Positions 1 to 6,664 of a DNA stretch of 10,202 nt are shown here, piece after piece. The DNA lies in NCBI GenBank assembly GCA_937930605.1, contig CALHBZ010000172.1, positions 1-10,202 on the forward strand. The letters run 5' to 3'. The notes beneath the pieces are model-generated. The model searched no databases and was not told where the DNA came from. It saw nothing but the letters and a program-made list of their open reading frames with translations. This stretch comes from Streptococcus oralis. GTDB taxonomy: Bacteria > Bacillota > Bacilli > Lactobacillales > Streptococcaceae. The position numbers and the translations under genes were made by a program. Positions within the stretch are counted from its first letter, which is position 1, and every line of letters starts with the position of its first letter.

Positions 1-50
1 GATGATACCCATTGAACCTGATACAGTTAATACTGGCGAAGGGAAATGTG
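1..50 (+). promoter_or_regulatory. TPP riboswitch (THI element), 3' part only
   Basis: The first 50 bases carry the 3' half of a thiamine pyrophosphate aptamer: ACCC at 7-10, then TTGAACCTGAT, a small hairpin CAGT(24-27)/ACTG(32-35) with loop TAAT, and the conserved GGCGAAGGGAAATG tail. The CTGAGA box and the 5' strand of P1 lie left of the window. A second, complete TPP riboswitch lies at 6411-6496 on the other strand. It sits ahead of a terminator and a thiamine-salvage operon, so it most likely switches that operon off when TPP is plentiful. Confidence 0.9.
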
Positions 51-52
51 AA

Positions 53-91
53 AAGATTTTTTTCGTATGTCGAAAAGAACCGTCTAATCTT
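53..91 (+). promoter_or_regulatory. Hairpin in the riboswitch expression platform
   Basis: A two-part stem: outer arms AAGATT (53-58) and AATCTT (86-91), inner arms TTTTCG (60-65) and CGAAAA (71-76) around loop TATGT. It lies between the aptamer and the terminator. It could be part of the switching structure or a simple spacer hairpin. The 5' half of the aptamer is missing, so the alternative pairing cannot be worked out here. Confidence 0.4.
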
Positions 92-98
92 GTAAGGT

Positions 99-133
99 AA
101 ACTCTAATTCTCGTTTGTAATTGGAGTTTTTTT
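99..133 (+). terminator. Intrinsic terminator, riboswitch-controlled
   Basis: Arms AAACTCTAATT (99-109) and AATTGGAGTTT (119-129) pair over 11 bp with one G-U wobble and a 9-base loop, followed by a T run through 133. It lies between the TPP aptamer and the first gene, so it is the expected premature terminator of a transcriptional riboswitch. Confidence 0.85.
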
Positions 134-150
134 CTTTATCAAAAGAGGGT

Positions 151-171
151 AGGCTTGACGGCAAGCCTTTT
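151..171 (+). promoter_or_regulatory. Leader hairpin upstream of the ykoE-like gene
   Basis: Perfect 7-bp stem AGGCTTG (151-157) / CAAGCCT (162-168) with loop ACGG, followed by only four Ts (168-171) and then GG. It resembles a weak second terminator or an RNA-stabilising 5' hairpin. The role is not determined. Confidence 0.4.
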
Positions 172-207
172 GGTAACTCTCCTTGAATGCCCCACTTTTC
201 TTTAAAA

Positions 208-213
208 AAGGAG
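208..213 (+). promoter_or_regulatory. RBS that fixes the start of the ykoE-like gene
   Basis: AAGGAG lies 6 bases before ATG 220. The upstream in-frame ATG at 187 has no Shine-Dalgarno sequence and would place this AAGGAG inside the coding region, so 220 is the preferred start. Confidence 0.85.
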
Positions 214-219
214 TTTTTT

Positions 220-780
220 ATGTTGAAAAAATGGCAGTTAAAAGATGTTGTTTTACTTGCTTTCTTGTCTATCTTTTTTGGTGGCGTTTTTGTGGGTTCA
301 GGCTATCTGTTTGATATCCTCACCCTGATCTTGGCCCCTCTTGGTTTGCAGGCCTTTGCCAATGAAATCCTCTTTGGTCTCTGGTGTATGGCTGCGCCCA
401 TTGCAGCTATCTTTGTTCCAAGAGTCGGAAGTGCAACGATTGGAGAAGTGCTTGCTGCGCTTGCTGAAGTCCTTTATGGTAGCCAATTCGGTCTAGGTGC
501 TCTTTTGTCCGGCTTGGTTCAAGGTTTGGGAAGTGAATTTGGCTTTCTTGTAACCAAGAATCGTTATGAAAGTTGGCTTTCTCTAACTGCTAATAGTATT
601 GGGATTACGCTTGTTAGTTTTGTCTATGAATACATTAAATTAGGTTACTACGCCTTCTCCCTTTCTTTTGTTCTTTCCTTGCTAGTGGTGCGTTTTATTT
701 CCGTCTTTTTCTTCTGTACCATCTTGGTTCGTGCCATTGTCAAACTTTATCATCGGTTTGCAGTTGGAGGAAATGCATAG
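220..780 (+). CDS. ykoE: YkoE-family ECF transporter S component (thiamine precursor uptake)
   Basis: A 186-residue membrane protein, predicted substrate-specific component of an ECF-type ABC importer. YkoE proteins are assigned to uptake of thiamine or its pyrimidine precursor (HMP or related) on the basis of TPP-riboswitch control and co-occurrence with thiamine genes. The sequence shows a basic N-terminus (MLKKWQLKD), about five hydrophobic segments, and a family-like middle stretch with GSATIGEVLAALAEVLYG followed by GLVQGLGSEFGF. Start 220 is chosen because of its AAGGAG. The gene lies directly behind the TPP riboswitch and terminator, and its stop codon touches the start of the double-ATPase gene. 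The exact substrate cannot be read from the sequence; HMP, formyl-aminopyrimidine and thiamine are all possible. Confidence 0.85.
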   Translation: MLKKWQLKDVVLLAFLSIFFGGVFVGSGYLFDILTLILAPLGLQAFANEILFGLWCMAAPIAAIFVPRVGSATIGEVLAALAEVLYGSQFGLGALLSGLVQGLGSEFGFLVTKNRYESWLSLTANSIGITLVSFVYEYIKLGYYAFSLSFVLSLLVVRFISVFFFCTILVRAIVKLYHRFAVGGNA

Positions 781-2166
781 ATGGGTCTGGAACTACGGGA
801 GATTCAGTCCCCAATCTTCTCAGAGCTGATTGATTTTACTTTTCATGAGCAAGCCTTTACCTTGTTAGTTGGGAGCAGTGGTTCAGGAAAATCCAGCCTC
901 TTTCAAGTCATTGCCCAAGTTAGTTCTCTTCCCTATAGTGGCCAAGTCCTGATAGATGGTAGTGAGATCAGTCAGCTTTCTATTGTCGAACGGGTCCAGA
1001 CGGTTGGCATTCTCTTTCAAAATCCCAATCATCAATTTACCATGGAGAACTTGTTTGAGGAGCTGATTTTTACCTTGGGGAATATCGGCCATCCCCTTCA
1101 AGAGATTGATTCTAAAATAGCTGAGGTAGTCCAGCAATGTCGTTGCGAGCCAATCTTGCACCGTCCCATCCATCACTTGTCAGGTGGGGAAAAGCAAAAA
1201 GCAGCGCTGGCTGTCCTCTTTGCCATGAACCCTAGGGTCTATCTCTTGGATGAGCCCTTCGCTTCCATTGACCGCAAGAGCAGGATAGAGATATTGGAGA
1301 TTCTAAAAGAGTTGGCCATTAATGGGAAGACAGTCATCCTGTGTGACCATGATTTAACGGACTATGAAGCCTATATCGACCATATGGTGGAGCTTAGAGA
1401 CGGCCAGTTAAGGGAGGTGTTTCAAATCCCTTGCTCTGAGATGACAGAGGTTACTTCAAAGGAAGTTGCTTCTAGCCCAGAACTGTTTCATATGGATCGT
1501 ATGACTTGTGAGCTGGATAATCATCCCCTCTTTTCAATTGCAGATTTTACTTTCTACCAAGGAATTTCCTGTATCTTGGGTGACAATGGTGTCGGGAAAT
1601 CAACCCTCTTTCGGTCTATTCTTCAATTTCAGAAGTATAAAGGACGCATTACTTGGAAGGGTTCGGTCCTGAAAAAGAAAAAGAGTCTGTATCGTGATCT
1701 GACGGGTGTTGTTCAGGAAGCTGAAAAGCAATTTATCCGAGTTAGTCTGCGAGAAGAACTGCAATTAGATAGCCCAGACTCTGAAAGAAATCAGCGGATA
1801 CTTCAAGCTTTACGATATTTTGATCTGGAGCAGGCGCTTGATAAGAGTCCCTATCAATTAAGTGGTGGCCAGCAAAAGATTCTTCAGCTTTTGACCATCT
1901 TGACCAGCAAGTCTTCTGTGATCTTGCTAGATGAACCTTTTGCAGGTTTGGATGATAGAGCTTGCCATTATTTTTGTCAGTGGATTGTGGGGGAGAGAAA
2001 TCAAGGAAGAAGTTTTCTGATCATTAGCCATCGTTTAGATCCCTTGATCTCTGTGGTAGATTATTGGATTAAGATGACTAGTCAGGGTCTCAGTCATGTG
2101 AAAGAAGTGACAATTACCAAACCACTCATATCTCAGAGTAGCAATATTCAAGGGGAGGTAAGATAG
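781..2166 (+). CDS. ykoD: ECF transporter double ATPase, YkoD-like
   Basis: A 461-residue cytoplasmic energising subunit with two fused ABC ATPase domains, equivalent to EcfA plus EcfA' in one chain. Domain 1 has Walker A GSSGSGKS (31-38), Q-loop Q80 in FQNP, signature LSGGEKQ (133-139), Walker B VYLLDEP (153-159) and switch H190. Domain 2 has Walker A GDNGVGKS (267-274), a Q-loop around Q312, signature LSGGQQK (360-366), Walker B ILLDEP (381-386) with D-loop AGLD (388-391), and switch H417. All catalytic elements are present in both halves, so both sites should hydrolyse ATP. The start abuts the stop of the upstream gene, with GGAGG at 766-770. The gene lies between the S and T component genes, which points to a dedicated module rather than the shared EcfAA'T. 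Annotation pipelines may label it cobalt or energy-coupling transporter ATPase. Confidence 0.9.
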   Translation: MGLELREIQSPIFSELIDFTFHEQAFTLLVGSSGSGKSSLFQVIAQVSSLPYSGQVLIDGSEISQLSIVERVQTVGILFQNPNHQFTMENLFEELIFTLGNIGHPLQEIDSKIAEVVQQCRCEPILHRPIHHLSGGEKQKAALAVLFAMNPRVYLLDEPFASIDRKSRIEILEILKELAINGKTVILCDHDLTDYEAYIDHMVELRDGQLREVFQIPCSEMTEVTSKEVASSPELFHMDRMTCELDNHPLFSIADFTFYQGISCILGDNGVGKSTLFRSILQFQKYKGRITWKGSVLKKKKSLYRDLTGVVQEAEKQFIRVSLREELQLDSPDSERNQRILQALRYFDLEQALDKSPYQLSGGQQKILQLLTILTSKSSVILLDEPFAGLDDRACHYFCQWIVGERNQGRSFLIISHRLDPLISVVDYWIKMTSQGLSHVKEVTITKPLISQSSNIQGEVR

Positions 2167-2167
2167 T

Positions 2168-2818
2168 ATGATCAAAGTAGCAACCCAGACACCGATTATC
2201 AGTCTCTTCTTGCTGATTTTATCCTTGGAAACATCTTTCATTCCTTCGATTGCTCTGAATCTTTCGGTAGTCGCATTTTGTATTCTCTTTATGCTCTATT
2301 ACCGTCGATTTAAGATGTTGGCTTGGATGATTCTACTAGCCATTTTGCCATCTTTGGCCAACTACTGGGCAGTTCAGTTACACGGAGATGCTTCGCAGGC
2401 AGTGATGCTTGGAACGAGGGCCTTTGTGACGGTTTGTATTGGTCTTGTCTTTGTTTCCAGTATTTCCCTAAAAGAGCTTCTCTTGTACTTGGCTCAAAAG
2501 GGGTTATCGCGTTCTTGGGCCTATGCCTTAATTGTAGTATTCAATGCCTTTCCCCTCATTCAGCAGGAAATCAAGTCCCTCAAGGAAGCTTGCCTATTAC
2601 GTGGTCAAGAACTGCATGTTTGGTCTCCCTTGATTTACAGCAAGGTTCTGATGACAGTCTTTAGGTGGCGCCATCTTTATCTGAGAGCTCTGTCGGCGCA
2701 TGGATATGACGAACATGTACAGGTGGAGAATAGCTATCGGACTTTTTATATTCCTAAAAAAACAAAATTAATCTACCTGCTGTTCTTTTTATTACTTCAA
2801 ACCAGTTTATTTCTATAA
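2168..2818 (+). CDS. ykoC: ECF transporter T component, YkoC-like
   Basis: A 216-residue integral membrane protein of the CbiQ/EcfT family that couples the double ATPase to the S component. Hydrophobic segments lie near residues 9-28, 30-45, 48-66, 84-98, 118-131 and 200-215. The cytoplasmic region (about 134-182) carries the two short coupling motifs expected in T components: LLRG (143-146) and SAHG (176-179). The usual form is Ala-Arg-Gly, so the second copy has His in place of Arg, and the first has Leu-Arg-Gly. Start ATG 2168 follows GGGGAGG (2152-2158) and lies one base past the preceding stop. Such proteins are often annotated as cobalt transport, but the thiamine neighbours and riboswitch argue for precursor uptake. 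Confidence 0.87.
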   Translation: MIKVATQTPIISLFLLILSLETSFIPSIALNLSVVAFCILFMLYYRRFKMLAWMILLAILPSLANYWAVQLHGDASQAVMLGTRAFVTVCIGLVFVSSISLKELLLYLAQKGLSRSWAYALIVVFNAFPLIQQEIKSLKEACLLRGQELHVWSPLIYSKVLMTVFRWRHLYLRALSAHGYDEHVQVENSYRTFYIPKKTKLIYLLFFLLLQTSLFL

Positions 2819-2828
2819 AGGAGTTATT

Positions 2829-3521
2829 ATGAAATTTACAGATATTGCGATAGAATTATCCAAGGAAGCTTGGCAGGTTTCCTTTCACCACCCCTTTGTT
2901 ATACAGTTACAAGAGGGAAATTTAGAACCTTCTATTTTCCGCTATTACCTAATTCAGGATGCTTATTATCTGAAGTCTTTTTCAGAAGCCTATCACCTCT
3001 TGGCTGATAAGACTTCAAACGAGAAGATGAAAAGACTCTTGAAACAAAATGCCCAGAGTCTAGTGGAGGGTGAGTTGTTTATCCGCCAACAATTTTTCAA
3101 GGAATTAGGGATCAGTGACCAGGAAATGGATGAGCAACCGATTGCTCCAACTTGTTATCATTACATTTCTCATATTTATCGACAATTTGCAGAGCCAAAC
3201 TTGGGCATTGCTTTTGCTAGTTTGCTCCCTTGTCCTTGGTTATACCATGATTTGGGCAAGGTACTTAATCGCAAACCATCCCCGAATCCTCTTTATCAAC
3301 AGTGGATTGAAACCTATATCACCGATGAATTAGAACAGCAAATTAAAGAGGAAGAAGCGCTGGTCAATCAGCTCTATCGAGAAAGCAATGAGACGGACAA
3401 ACAAAAAATGCTAGAGGCCTTTCACCGCAGTGTCCACATGGAAGCCAAGTTTTGGGAAATGGCTTACCAACATCAAACATGGACGAGTGATTTGCAGTCC
3501 TTAGAAAAAGAAAAGAAATAG
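2829..3521 (+). CDS. tenA: Aminopyrimidine aminohydrolase / thiaminase II TenA
   Basis: A 230-residue cytoplasmic enzyme that hydrolyses degraded thiamine pyrimidines (aminomethyl-HMP) to HMP, and thiamine itself more slowly. The family active-site residues fall at the Bacillus subtilis positions: D44, Y47, Y112, nucleophile C135 in LLPCPWLYHD, Y163, and E205 near the C-terminus followed by FWEMAY. Length matches the family. The start is preceded by AAAGGAG (2817-2823), which overlaps the stop codon of the transporter gene, giving tight coupling. In this operon it would convert imported pyrimidine into HMP for ThiD. With Cys135 and Glu205 both present, this is the TenA_C type rather than the TenA_E type. 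Confidence 0.95.
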   Translation: MKFTDIAIELSKEAWQVSFHHPFVIQLQEGNLEPSIFRYYLIQDAYYLKSFSEAYHLLADKTSNEKMKRLLKQNAQSLVEGELFIRQQFFKELGISDQEMDEQPIAPTCYHYISHIYRQFAEPNLGIAFASLLPCPWLYHDLGKVLNRKPSPNPLYQQWIETYITDELEQQIKEEEALVNQLYRESNETDKQKMLEAFHRSVHMEAKFWEMAYQHQTWTSDLQSLEKEKK

Positions 3522-3524
3522 AAA

Positions 3525-4049
3525 ATGAGAAACCACCAACTACAAGTTCACAAATTAACCATTTTATCCATGATGATTGCCCTTGACGTAGTTCTTACAC
3601 CCATCTTTCGAATTGAAGGAATGGCACCAATGTCTAGTGTAGTCAATATTCTTGCAGGAATCTTGATGGGGCCTGTTTATGCCTTGGTCATGGCTACAGT
3701 CACGGCCTTTATCCGTATGTCTACTCAAGGCATTCCGCCCTTGGCCCTAACAGGAGCTACTTTTGGAGCCCTTCTCGCAGGTCTTTTTTATAAGTACGGT
3801 CGAAAATTTCACTATTCTGCCCTAGGAGAAGTCTTGGGAACAGGGATTATCGGATCCATTGTTTCCTATCCTGTCATGGTTCTCTTTACGGGATCTGCGG
3901 CAAAGCTCAGCTGGTTTATCTATACTCCGCGATTTTTTGGAGCAACCTTGATCGGTACAGCCATAGCTTTCCTCGCCTTTCGATTTTTAATCAAGCAGGA
4001 ATTCTTTAAAAAGGTGCAAGGATATTTCTTTGATGAAAGGATAGACTGA
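3525..4049 (+). CDS. thiW: ThiW, predicted thiazole (HET) ECF S component
   Basis: A 174-residue membrane protein of the ThiW family, predicted to bind and import hydroxyethylthiazole. It shows about five hydrophobic segments. The N-terminal part carries [20 protein letters not shown] followed by [18 protein letters not shown], typical of ThiW and ECF S components. No ATPase or T gene of its own is adjacent, so it must borrow an energising module, either the YkoDC-like pair three genes upstream or the general EcfAA'T. The start lies three bases after the tenA stop. No GGAG-type ribosome site is visible, only an A-rich purine tract, so translation probably depends on coupling. The stop overlaps the thiM start (TGATG). 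ThiM uses the predicted substrate. Confidence 0.88.
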   Translation: MRNHQLQVHKLTILSMMIALDVVLTPIFRIEGMAPMSSVVNILAGILMGPVYALVMATVTAFIRMSTQGIPPLALTGATFGALLAGLFYKYGRKFHYSALGEVLGTGIIGSIVSYPVMVLFTGSAAKLSWFIYTPRFFGATLIGTAIAFLAFRFLIKQEFFKKVQGYFFDERID

Positions 4050-4852
4050 TGCAGGCATTTACAAATCCCTTTCCTCTAGACTCTAGCTCCTTAATTCACT
4101 GCATCACCAATGAGATTTCCTGTGAGATGCTGGCCAATGGCATTTTAGCTCTGGAATCTAAACCTGTCATGGCAGATGATCCCCGTGAGGTTCTTGATTT
4201 TACTAAGCAAAGCCAGGCTCTCTTTCTCAATTTGGGGCATTTGTCAGCTGAGAAGGAGAAAGCAATCCGTCTGGCAGCTACTTATGCAGCTCAAGCTTGT
4301 CTCCCAATGGTAGTAGATGCGGTTGGCGTAGCGGCATCCCCCATTCGTAAGGATCTAGTCAGAGATCTTTTAGAATACAAGCCCACGGTTCTTAAAGGAA
4401 ATATGTCAGAAATCCGAAGTCTTGTCGGTTTAAAGCACCATGGAGTTGGGGTTGATGCGAGTGCTAAAGACCAAGAAACTGAGGATTTGTTTCAAGTCTT
4501 GAAAGACTGGTGTCAGACCTATCCTGGTATGTCATTCTTAGTCACTGGCCCCAAGGACCTCATCGTTTCGGAGAATCAGGTTGCTGTATTGGGAAATGGC
4601 TGTGCAGAATTAGACTGGATAACAGGGACAGGAGACTTAGTTGGAGCCTTGACAGCCGTTTTTCTCAGCCAAGGAAAGAATGCCTTTGAAGCTTCTTGCC
4701 TAGCGGTCTCTTACCTCAATATCTCTGCTGAGAGAATAGTTGTTCAAGGAATGGGATTGGAAGATTTTCGATACCAAGTTCTCAATCAACTCTCTCTCCT
4801 AAAAAGAGACGAAAACTGGCTAGATGCCATCAAAGGAGAATTTTATGAATAG
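4049..4852 (+). CDS. thiM: Hydroxyethylthiazole kinase ThiM
   Basis: A 267-residue ribokinase-like enzyme that phosphorylates HET at the expense of ATP to give HET-P for ThiE. Recognisable stretches are the N-terminal substrate region [14 protein letters not shown] with [10 protein letters not shown] (39-48), VVDAVGV (88-94), LKGNMSEI (115-122) and the anion hole GTGD (193-196). The residue after GTG is Asp196. In the structurally studied B. subtilis enzyme it is Cys198, and Asp there is compatible with activity as I recall. The start overlaps the thiW stop by one base and is preceded by AAAGGA (4036-4041). The 3' end overlaps thiE by 8 bases. Mitis-group streptococci can carry two thiM copies; this would be the one next to thiD. 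Confidence 0.93.
   Translation: MQAFTNPFPLDSSSLIHCITNEISCEMLANGILALESKPVMADDPREVLDFTKQSQALFLNLGHLSAEKEKAIRLAATYAAQACLPMVVDAVGVAASPIRKDLVRDLLEYKPTVLKGNMSEIRSLVGLKHHGVGVDASAKDQETEDLFQVLKDWCQTYPGMSFLVTGPKDLIVSENQVAVLGNGCAELDWITGTGDLVGALTAVFLSQGKNAFEASCLAVSYLNISAERIVVQGMGLEDFRYQVLNQLSLLKRDENWLDAIKGEFYE
4832..4838 (+). promoter_or_regulatory. RBS that fixes the thiE start
   Basis: AAAGGAG, inside the end of thiM, lies 6 bases before ATG 4845. The earlier in-frame ATG at 4824 has no ribosome site and would put this motif inside the gene. Confidence 0.85.
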
Positions 4853-5477
4853 AGAATCACTTAAACTGTATCTAGTAACCAATCGCTACCAAGATTCCTT
4901 GGAAAGTTTTCTTGAAAAAGTCGAGACGGCCTGCCGTTCAGGTGTTACCATAATCCAACTACGAGAAAAAAATCTCACCACCAATCAATACTATCAATTG
5001 GCAAAACAAGTCAAGGAAATAACAGATGCCTACCAGGTGCCCTTGATCATTGATGATCGGTTGGATGTCTGTCTTGCAGTCGATGCTGCAGGTCTGCATA
5101 TCGGAGACGATGAACTACCAGTTTCGGTTGCCCGCAAAGTCCTAGGTCCTGAAAAAATCCTCGGTGTCACTGCTAAAACGGTTAAAAGAGCTCTCGAAGC
5201 AGAAACATGGGGTGCGGATTACTTGGGAACAGGAGCCATTTTCCCAACCACGACCAAGGAAAATGCTCCCATCACTCTGATTTCAACCTTGAAAACAATT
5301 TGCCAAACGGTCGCCATTCCAGTAGTTGCTATCGGAGGCTTGACGTCAGAGAATATTGACCAACTTATCGGCACGGGTATAGCTGGAGTAGCCGTAGTAC
5401 GTGATTTGATGCAGGCAGAAGATATTGAGGTAAAAACACAAGCCTTTTTAACAAAGCTAGATGACATTGTTTCCTAA
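4845..5477 (+). CDS. thiE: Thiamine-phosphate synthase ThiE
   Basis: A 210-residue TIM-barrel enzyme that condenses HMP-PP with HET-P to thiamine phosphate and pyrophosphate. Visible family segments are LYLVTNR (8-14), IIQLREK (36-42), [20 protein letters not shown] (68-87), GVTAKT (107-112), [17 protein letters not shown] (123-139), VVAIGGL (160-166) and GVAVVRDL (181-188). These include the Asp pair of the Mg-diphosphate site and the T-T-TK phosphate loop. After LHIG the usual Gln-x-Asp is Asp-Asp here, a mild change. Start 4845 is chosen for AAAGGAG and normal family length. It overlaps the end of thiM, and it is the last gene of the operon, ending three bases before a terminator hairpin. 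Confidence 0.94.
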   Translation: MNRESLKLYLVTNRYQDSLESFLEKVETACRSGVTIIQLREKNLTTNQYYQLAKQVKEITDAYQVPLIIDDRLDVCLAVDAAGLHIGDDELPVSVARKVLGPEKILGVTAKTVKRALEAETWGADYLGTGAIFPTTTKENAPITLISTLKTICQTVAIPVVAIGGLTSENIDQLIGTGIAGVAVVRDLMQAEDIEVKTQAFLTKLDDIVS

Positions 5478-5479
5478 TC

Positions 5480-5523
5480 AAAAACTCTCTAATTCCCTTA
5501 AAGTAGGAGCTAGAGAGTTTTTT
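5480..5523. terminator. Bidirectional terminator between thiE and thiD
   Basis: Perfect 12-bp arms AAAAACTCTCTA (5480-5491) and TAGAGAGTTTTT (5511-5522), with four more possible pairs inside (TTCC/GGAG region) and a T run on either strand. It lies two bases after the thiE stop and two before the thiD stop, so it serves both convergent transcripts. Confidence 0.9.
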
Positions 5524-5524
5524 C

Positions 5525-6316
5525 TTAATCTTTAAAGCTTGTATGGTTGACTGGGCCAGAACCATGACCGAGTTGAGGAGCGTCTTGGATGGCTTTTGTG
5601 ATAAAGGCCTTGGCCTTATCAACTGCCTGATAAAGACTTCTGCCCTTGGCTAGTTCAGCCGTAATCACAGCTGCAAAGGTACATCCGGTACCATGGGTGT
5701 GACAGGTTTGAATTCGTGGACTTTCCCAGACAAATTGCTCCTCCTTGGTAAAAAGGAAATCTTTGGCACCACCCTCGAGATGGCCACCTTTGATAACAAC
5801 GGACTGAGGACCAAATTCTTTTAAAATCAGGCGACCAGCACGCTGCATGTCTTCTGGATTATGAATCGAAAAACCAACAATCTCTTCTGCTTCAGGAAGA
5901 TTGGGCGTGATAATGGTTGCAAGGGGAAGCAGATTTGTTTTTAGGTAGTCTCTGGCACTAGAATCAATCAGGGTGTCCCCACTCGTAGCGACCATAACAG
6001 GGTCCAGCACATAGGGACAGTCCAGCTTTTTAATATAGGGTTGGATGATCTCCATGATCTCAGTAGTTGCCAACATCCCTGTTTTTACAGCCTGAGGCTT
6101 GATATCCGAAAAGACACTATCCAATTGAGCTTCCAGCATTTGGTTGGAGACGTGCTCGATTAGCTGAACCCCTCTGGTATTTTGAGCGACAAGACTGGTC
6201 ACAACGGCCATTCCATAGACATCTCTAGCTTGGAATGACTTTAAATCAGCCATAATGCCAGCACCGCCACTAGGGTCAGTCCCTGCAATGGTTAGAGCAA
6301 CGGGTAAATAAGTCAT
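5525..6316 (-). CDS. thiD: Hydroxymethylpyrimidine/phosphomethylpyrimidine kinase ThiD
   Basis: A 263-residue ribokinase-family enzyme that phosphorylates HMP twice, to HMP-P and HMP-PP, supplying the second ThiE substrate. Family signatures from the N-terminus are LTIAGTDPSGGAGIMADLKS (8-27), VAQNTRGV (43-50) with the HMP-binding Gln45, VLDPVMVATSGD (103-114), ITPNLPEAEEIVG (136-148), VIKGGHL (174-180) and the catalytic HGTGCT (208-213) with C212. Length is normal. The start at 6316 is supported by GGGAGG six bases upstream (complement of 6323-6328). The gene runs against the rest of the pathway as its own unit, with a TPP riboswitch and promoter in its leader. The GTGC anion hole and the full HMP site favour ThiD over pyridoxal kinase PdxK, to which ThiD is related. 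Confidence 0.95.
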   Translation of the reverse strand: MTYLPVALTIAGTDPSGGAGIMADLKSFQARDVYGMAVVTSLVAQNTRGVQLIEHVSNQMLEAQLDSVFSDIKPQAVKTGMLATTEIMEIIQPYIKKLDCPYVLDPVMVATSGDTLIDSSARDYLKTNLLPLATIITPNLPEAEEIVGFSIHNPEDMQRAGRLILKEFGPQSVVIKGGHLEGGAKDFLFTKEEQFVWESPRIQTCHTHGTGCTFAAVITAELAKGRSLYQAVDKAKAFITKAIQDAPQLGHGSGPVNHTSFKD

Positions 6317-6358
6317 CTAAAACCTCCCAACCAACTGAAGTTTGTATTCTTAAGAACA

Positions 6359-6395
6359 AGCTAGTCTGTTTCAGGAAAGCAATAGAAGACCAGCT
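6359..6395 (-). promoter_or_regulatory. Candidate expression-platform hairpin of the thiD riboswitch
   Basis: Read on the minus strand, AGCTGGTCT (complement of 6387-6395) can pair with AGACTAGCT (complement of 6359-6367) over 9 bp with one G-U, around a 19-base loop. It lies between aptamer and RBS. The bases after it are only partly T-rich (TGTTCTT), so it would be a weak terminator or a structural switch. CTAGCT also occurs in the aptamer 3' end, so an alternative pairing is possible. Confidence 0.35.
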
Positions 6396-6410
6396 AGTCC
6401 TCATTATCAT

Positions 6411-6496
6411 TTCCACTTCCATCAGCTAGCATTACCTAGATTGAGTCAAAGGGATCTAACAGTCGTTAATCTCAGCTTTACGCACCCCTAGTGGTT
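6411..6496 (-). promoter_or_regulatory. TPP riboswitch (THI element) of thiD, complete
   Basis: On the minus strand the aptamer reads: P1 CCACT (complement of 6490-6494), AGGGGTGCG, the conserved CTGAGA (complement of 6470-6475), ATCCCTTTGA, a CTAG-GTAATG-CTAG hairpin, GATGGA, and P1' AGTGG (complement of 6413-6417). These are the ordered elements of the TPP aptamer. The ACCTGATCTGG stretch seen in typical copies is altered (CTCAATCTAGG). It should lower thiD expression at high TPP. Confidence 0.92.
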
Positions 6497-6512
6497 GTTT
6501 TCTTTTTTCTTC

Positions 6513-6521
6513 AGTATAGCA
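6513..6521 (-). promoter_or_regulatory. thiD promoter (extended -10)
   Basis: The minus strand reads TGCTATACT, an extended -10 (TGn plus TATACT), about 17 bases before the riboswitch P1. No good -35 is present at 16-18 bp spacing; the region is A/T only. An extended -10 can compensate for that. Confidence 0.65.
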
Positions 6522-6612
6522 TATTTTTATAGTTTATATAGTAAAATTTGACTGCAAATCTCTCGTTACATGATTAGAATTCTATTTTTCGAAAAAATAA
6601 TAAAAATTATAG

Positions 6613-6641
6613 TTGACAAATGTAGATTTTTGGAATATACT
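6613..6641 (+). promoter_or_regulatory. cop operon promoter
   Basis: Perfect -35 TTGACA (6613-6618), 17-bp spacer, -10 TATACT (6636-6641), expected transcription start near 6648. An A/T-rich stretch with a TTTTTCGAAAAA palindrome (6585-6596) lies just upstream and could act as an UP element. The first cop box overlaps the -35, so bound CopY should block RNA polymerase. Confidence 0.9.
6615..6624 (+). promoter_or_regulatory. cop box 1 (CopY operator)
   Basis: GACAAATGTA fits the CopY operator consensus (T/G)ACAnnTGTA. It overlaps the -35 hexamer. The identity with box 2 extends to 15 bp (GACAAATGTAGATTT, 6615-6629). Confidence 0.88.
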
Positions 6642-6654
6642 AATAACTGTAATC

Positions 6655-6664
6655 GACAAATGTA
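6655..6664 (+). promoter_or_regulatory. cop box 2 (CopY operator)
   Basis: Second identical GACAAATGTA, exactly 40 bp from box 1, within the 15-bp repeat 6655-6669. It lies just downstream of the predicted transcription start and directly before the copY ribosome site. Confidence 0.88.

Noticed and set aside
187..219. Upstream ATG at 187 as start of the ykoE-like gene
   Set aside because: No ribosome site in front, and the true AAGGAG would fall inside the gene; ATG 220 has ideal spacing.
883..1176. 97-codon open frame on the minus strand inside the double-ATPase gene
   Set aside because: It lies fully antisense to Walker A-to-signature coding sequence of a clear ABC ATPase, and its translation shows no recognisable domain.
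2323..2664. 113-codon open frame on the + strand inside the ykoC-like gene
   Set aside because: Out-of-frame reading of a real membrane-protein gene; no ribosome site and no recognisable family.
781..2818. Cobalt or nickel transporter (CbiO/CbiQ type)
   Set aside because: Family resemblance is generic to ECF modules; TPP riboswitch control, a YkoE-type S component and the thiamine genes point to a thiamine precursor.
4824..4844. Upstream ATG at 4824 as thiE start
   Set aside because: No ribosome site, gives an N-terminal extension not typical of ThiE, and the real AAAGGAG would be coding.
5365..5622. Minus-strand open frame bridging the thiE end and the thiD end
   Set aside because: It crosses the bidirectional terminator and overlaps two well-supported genes.
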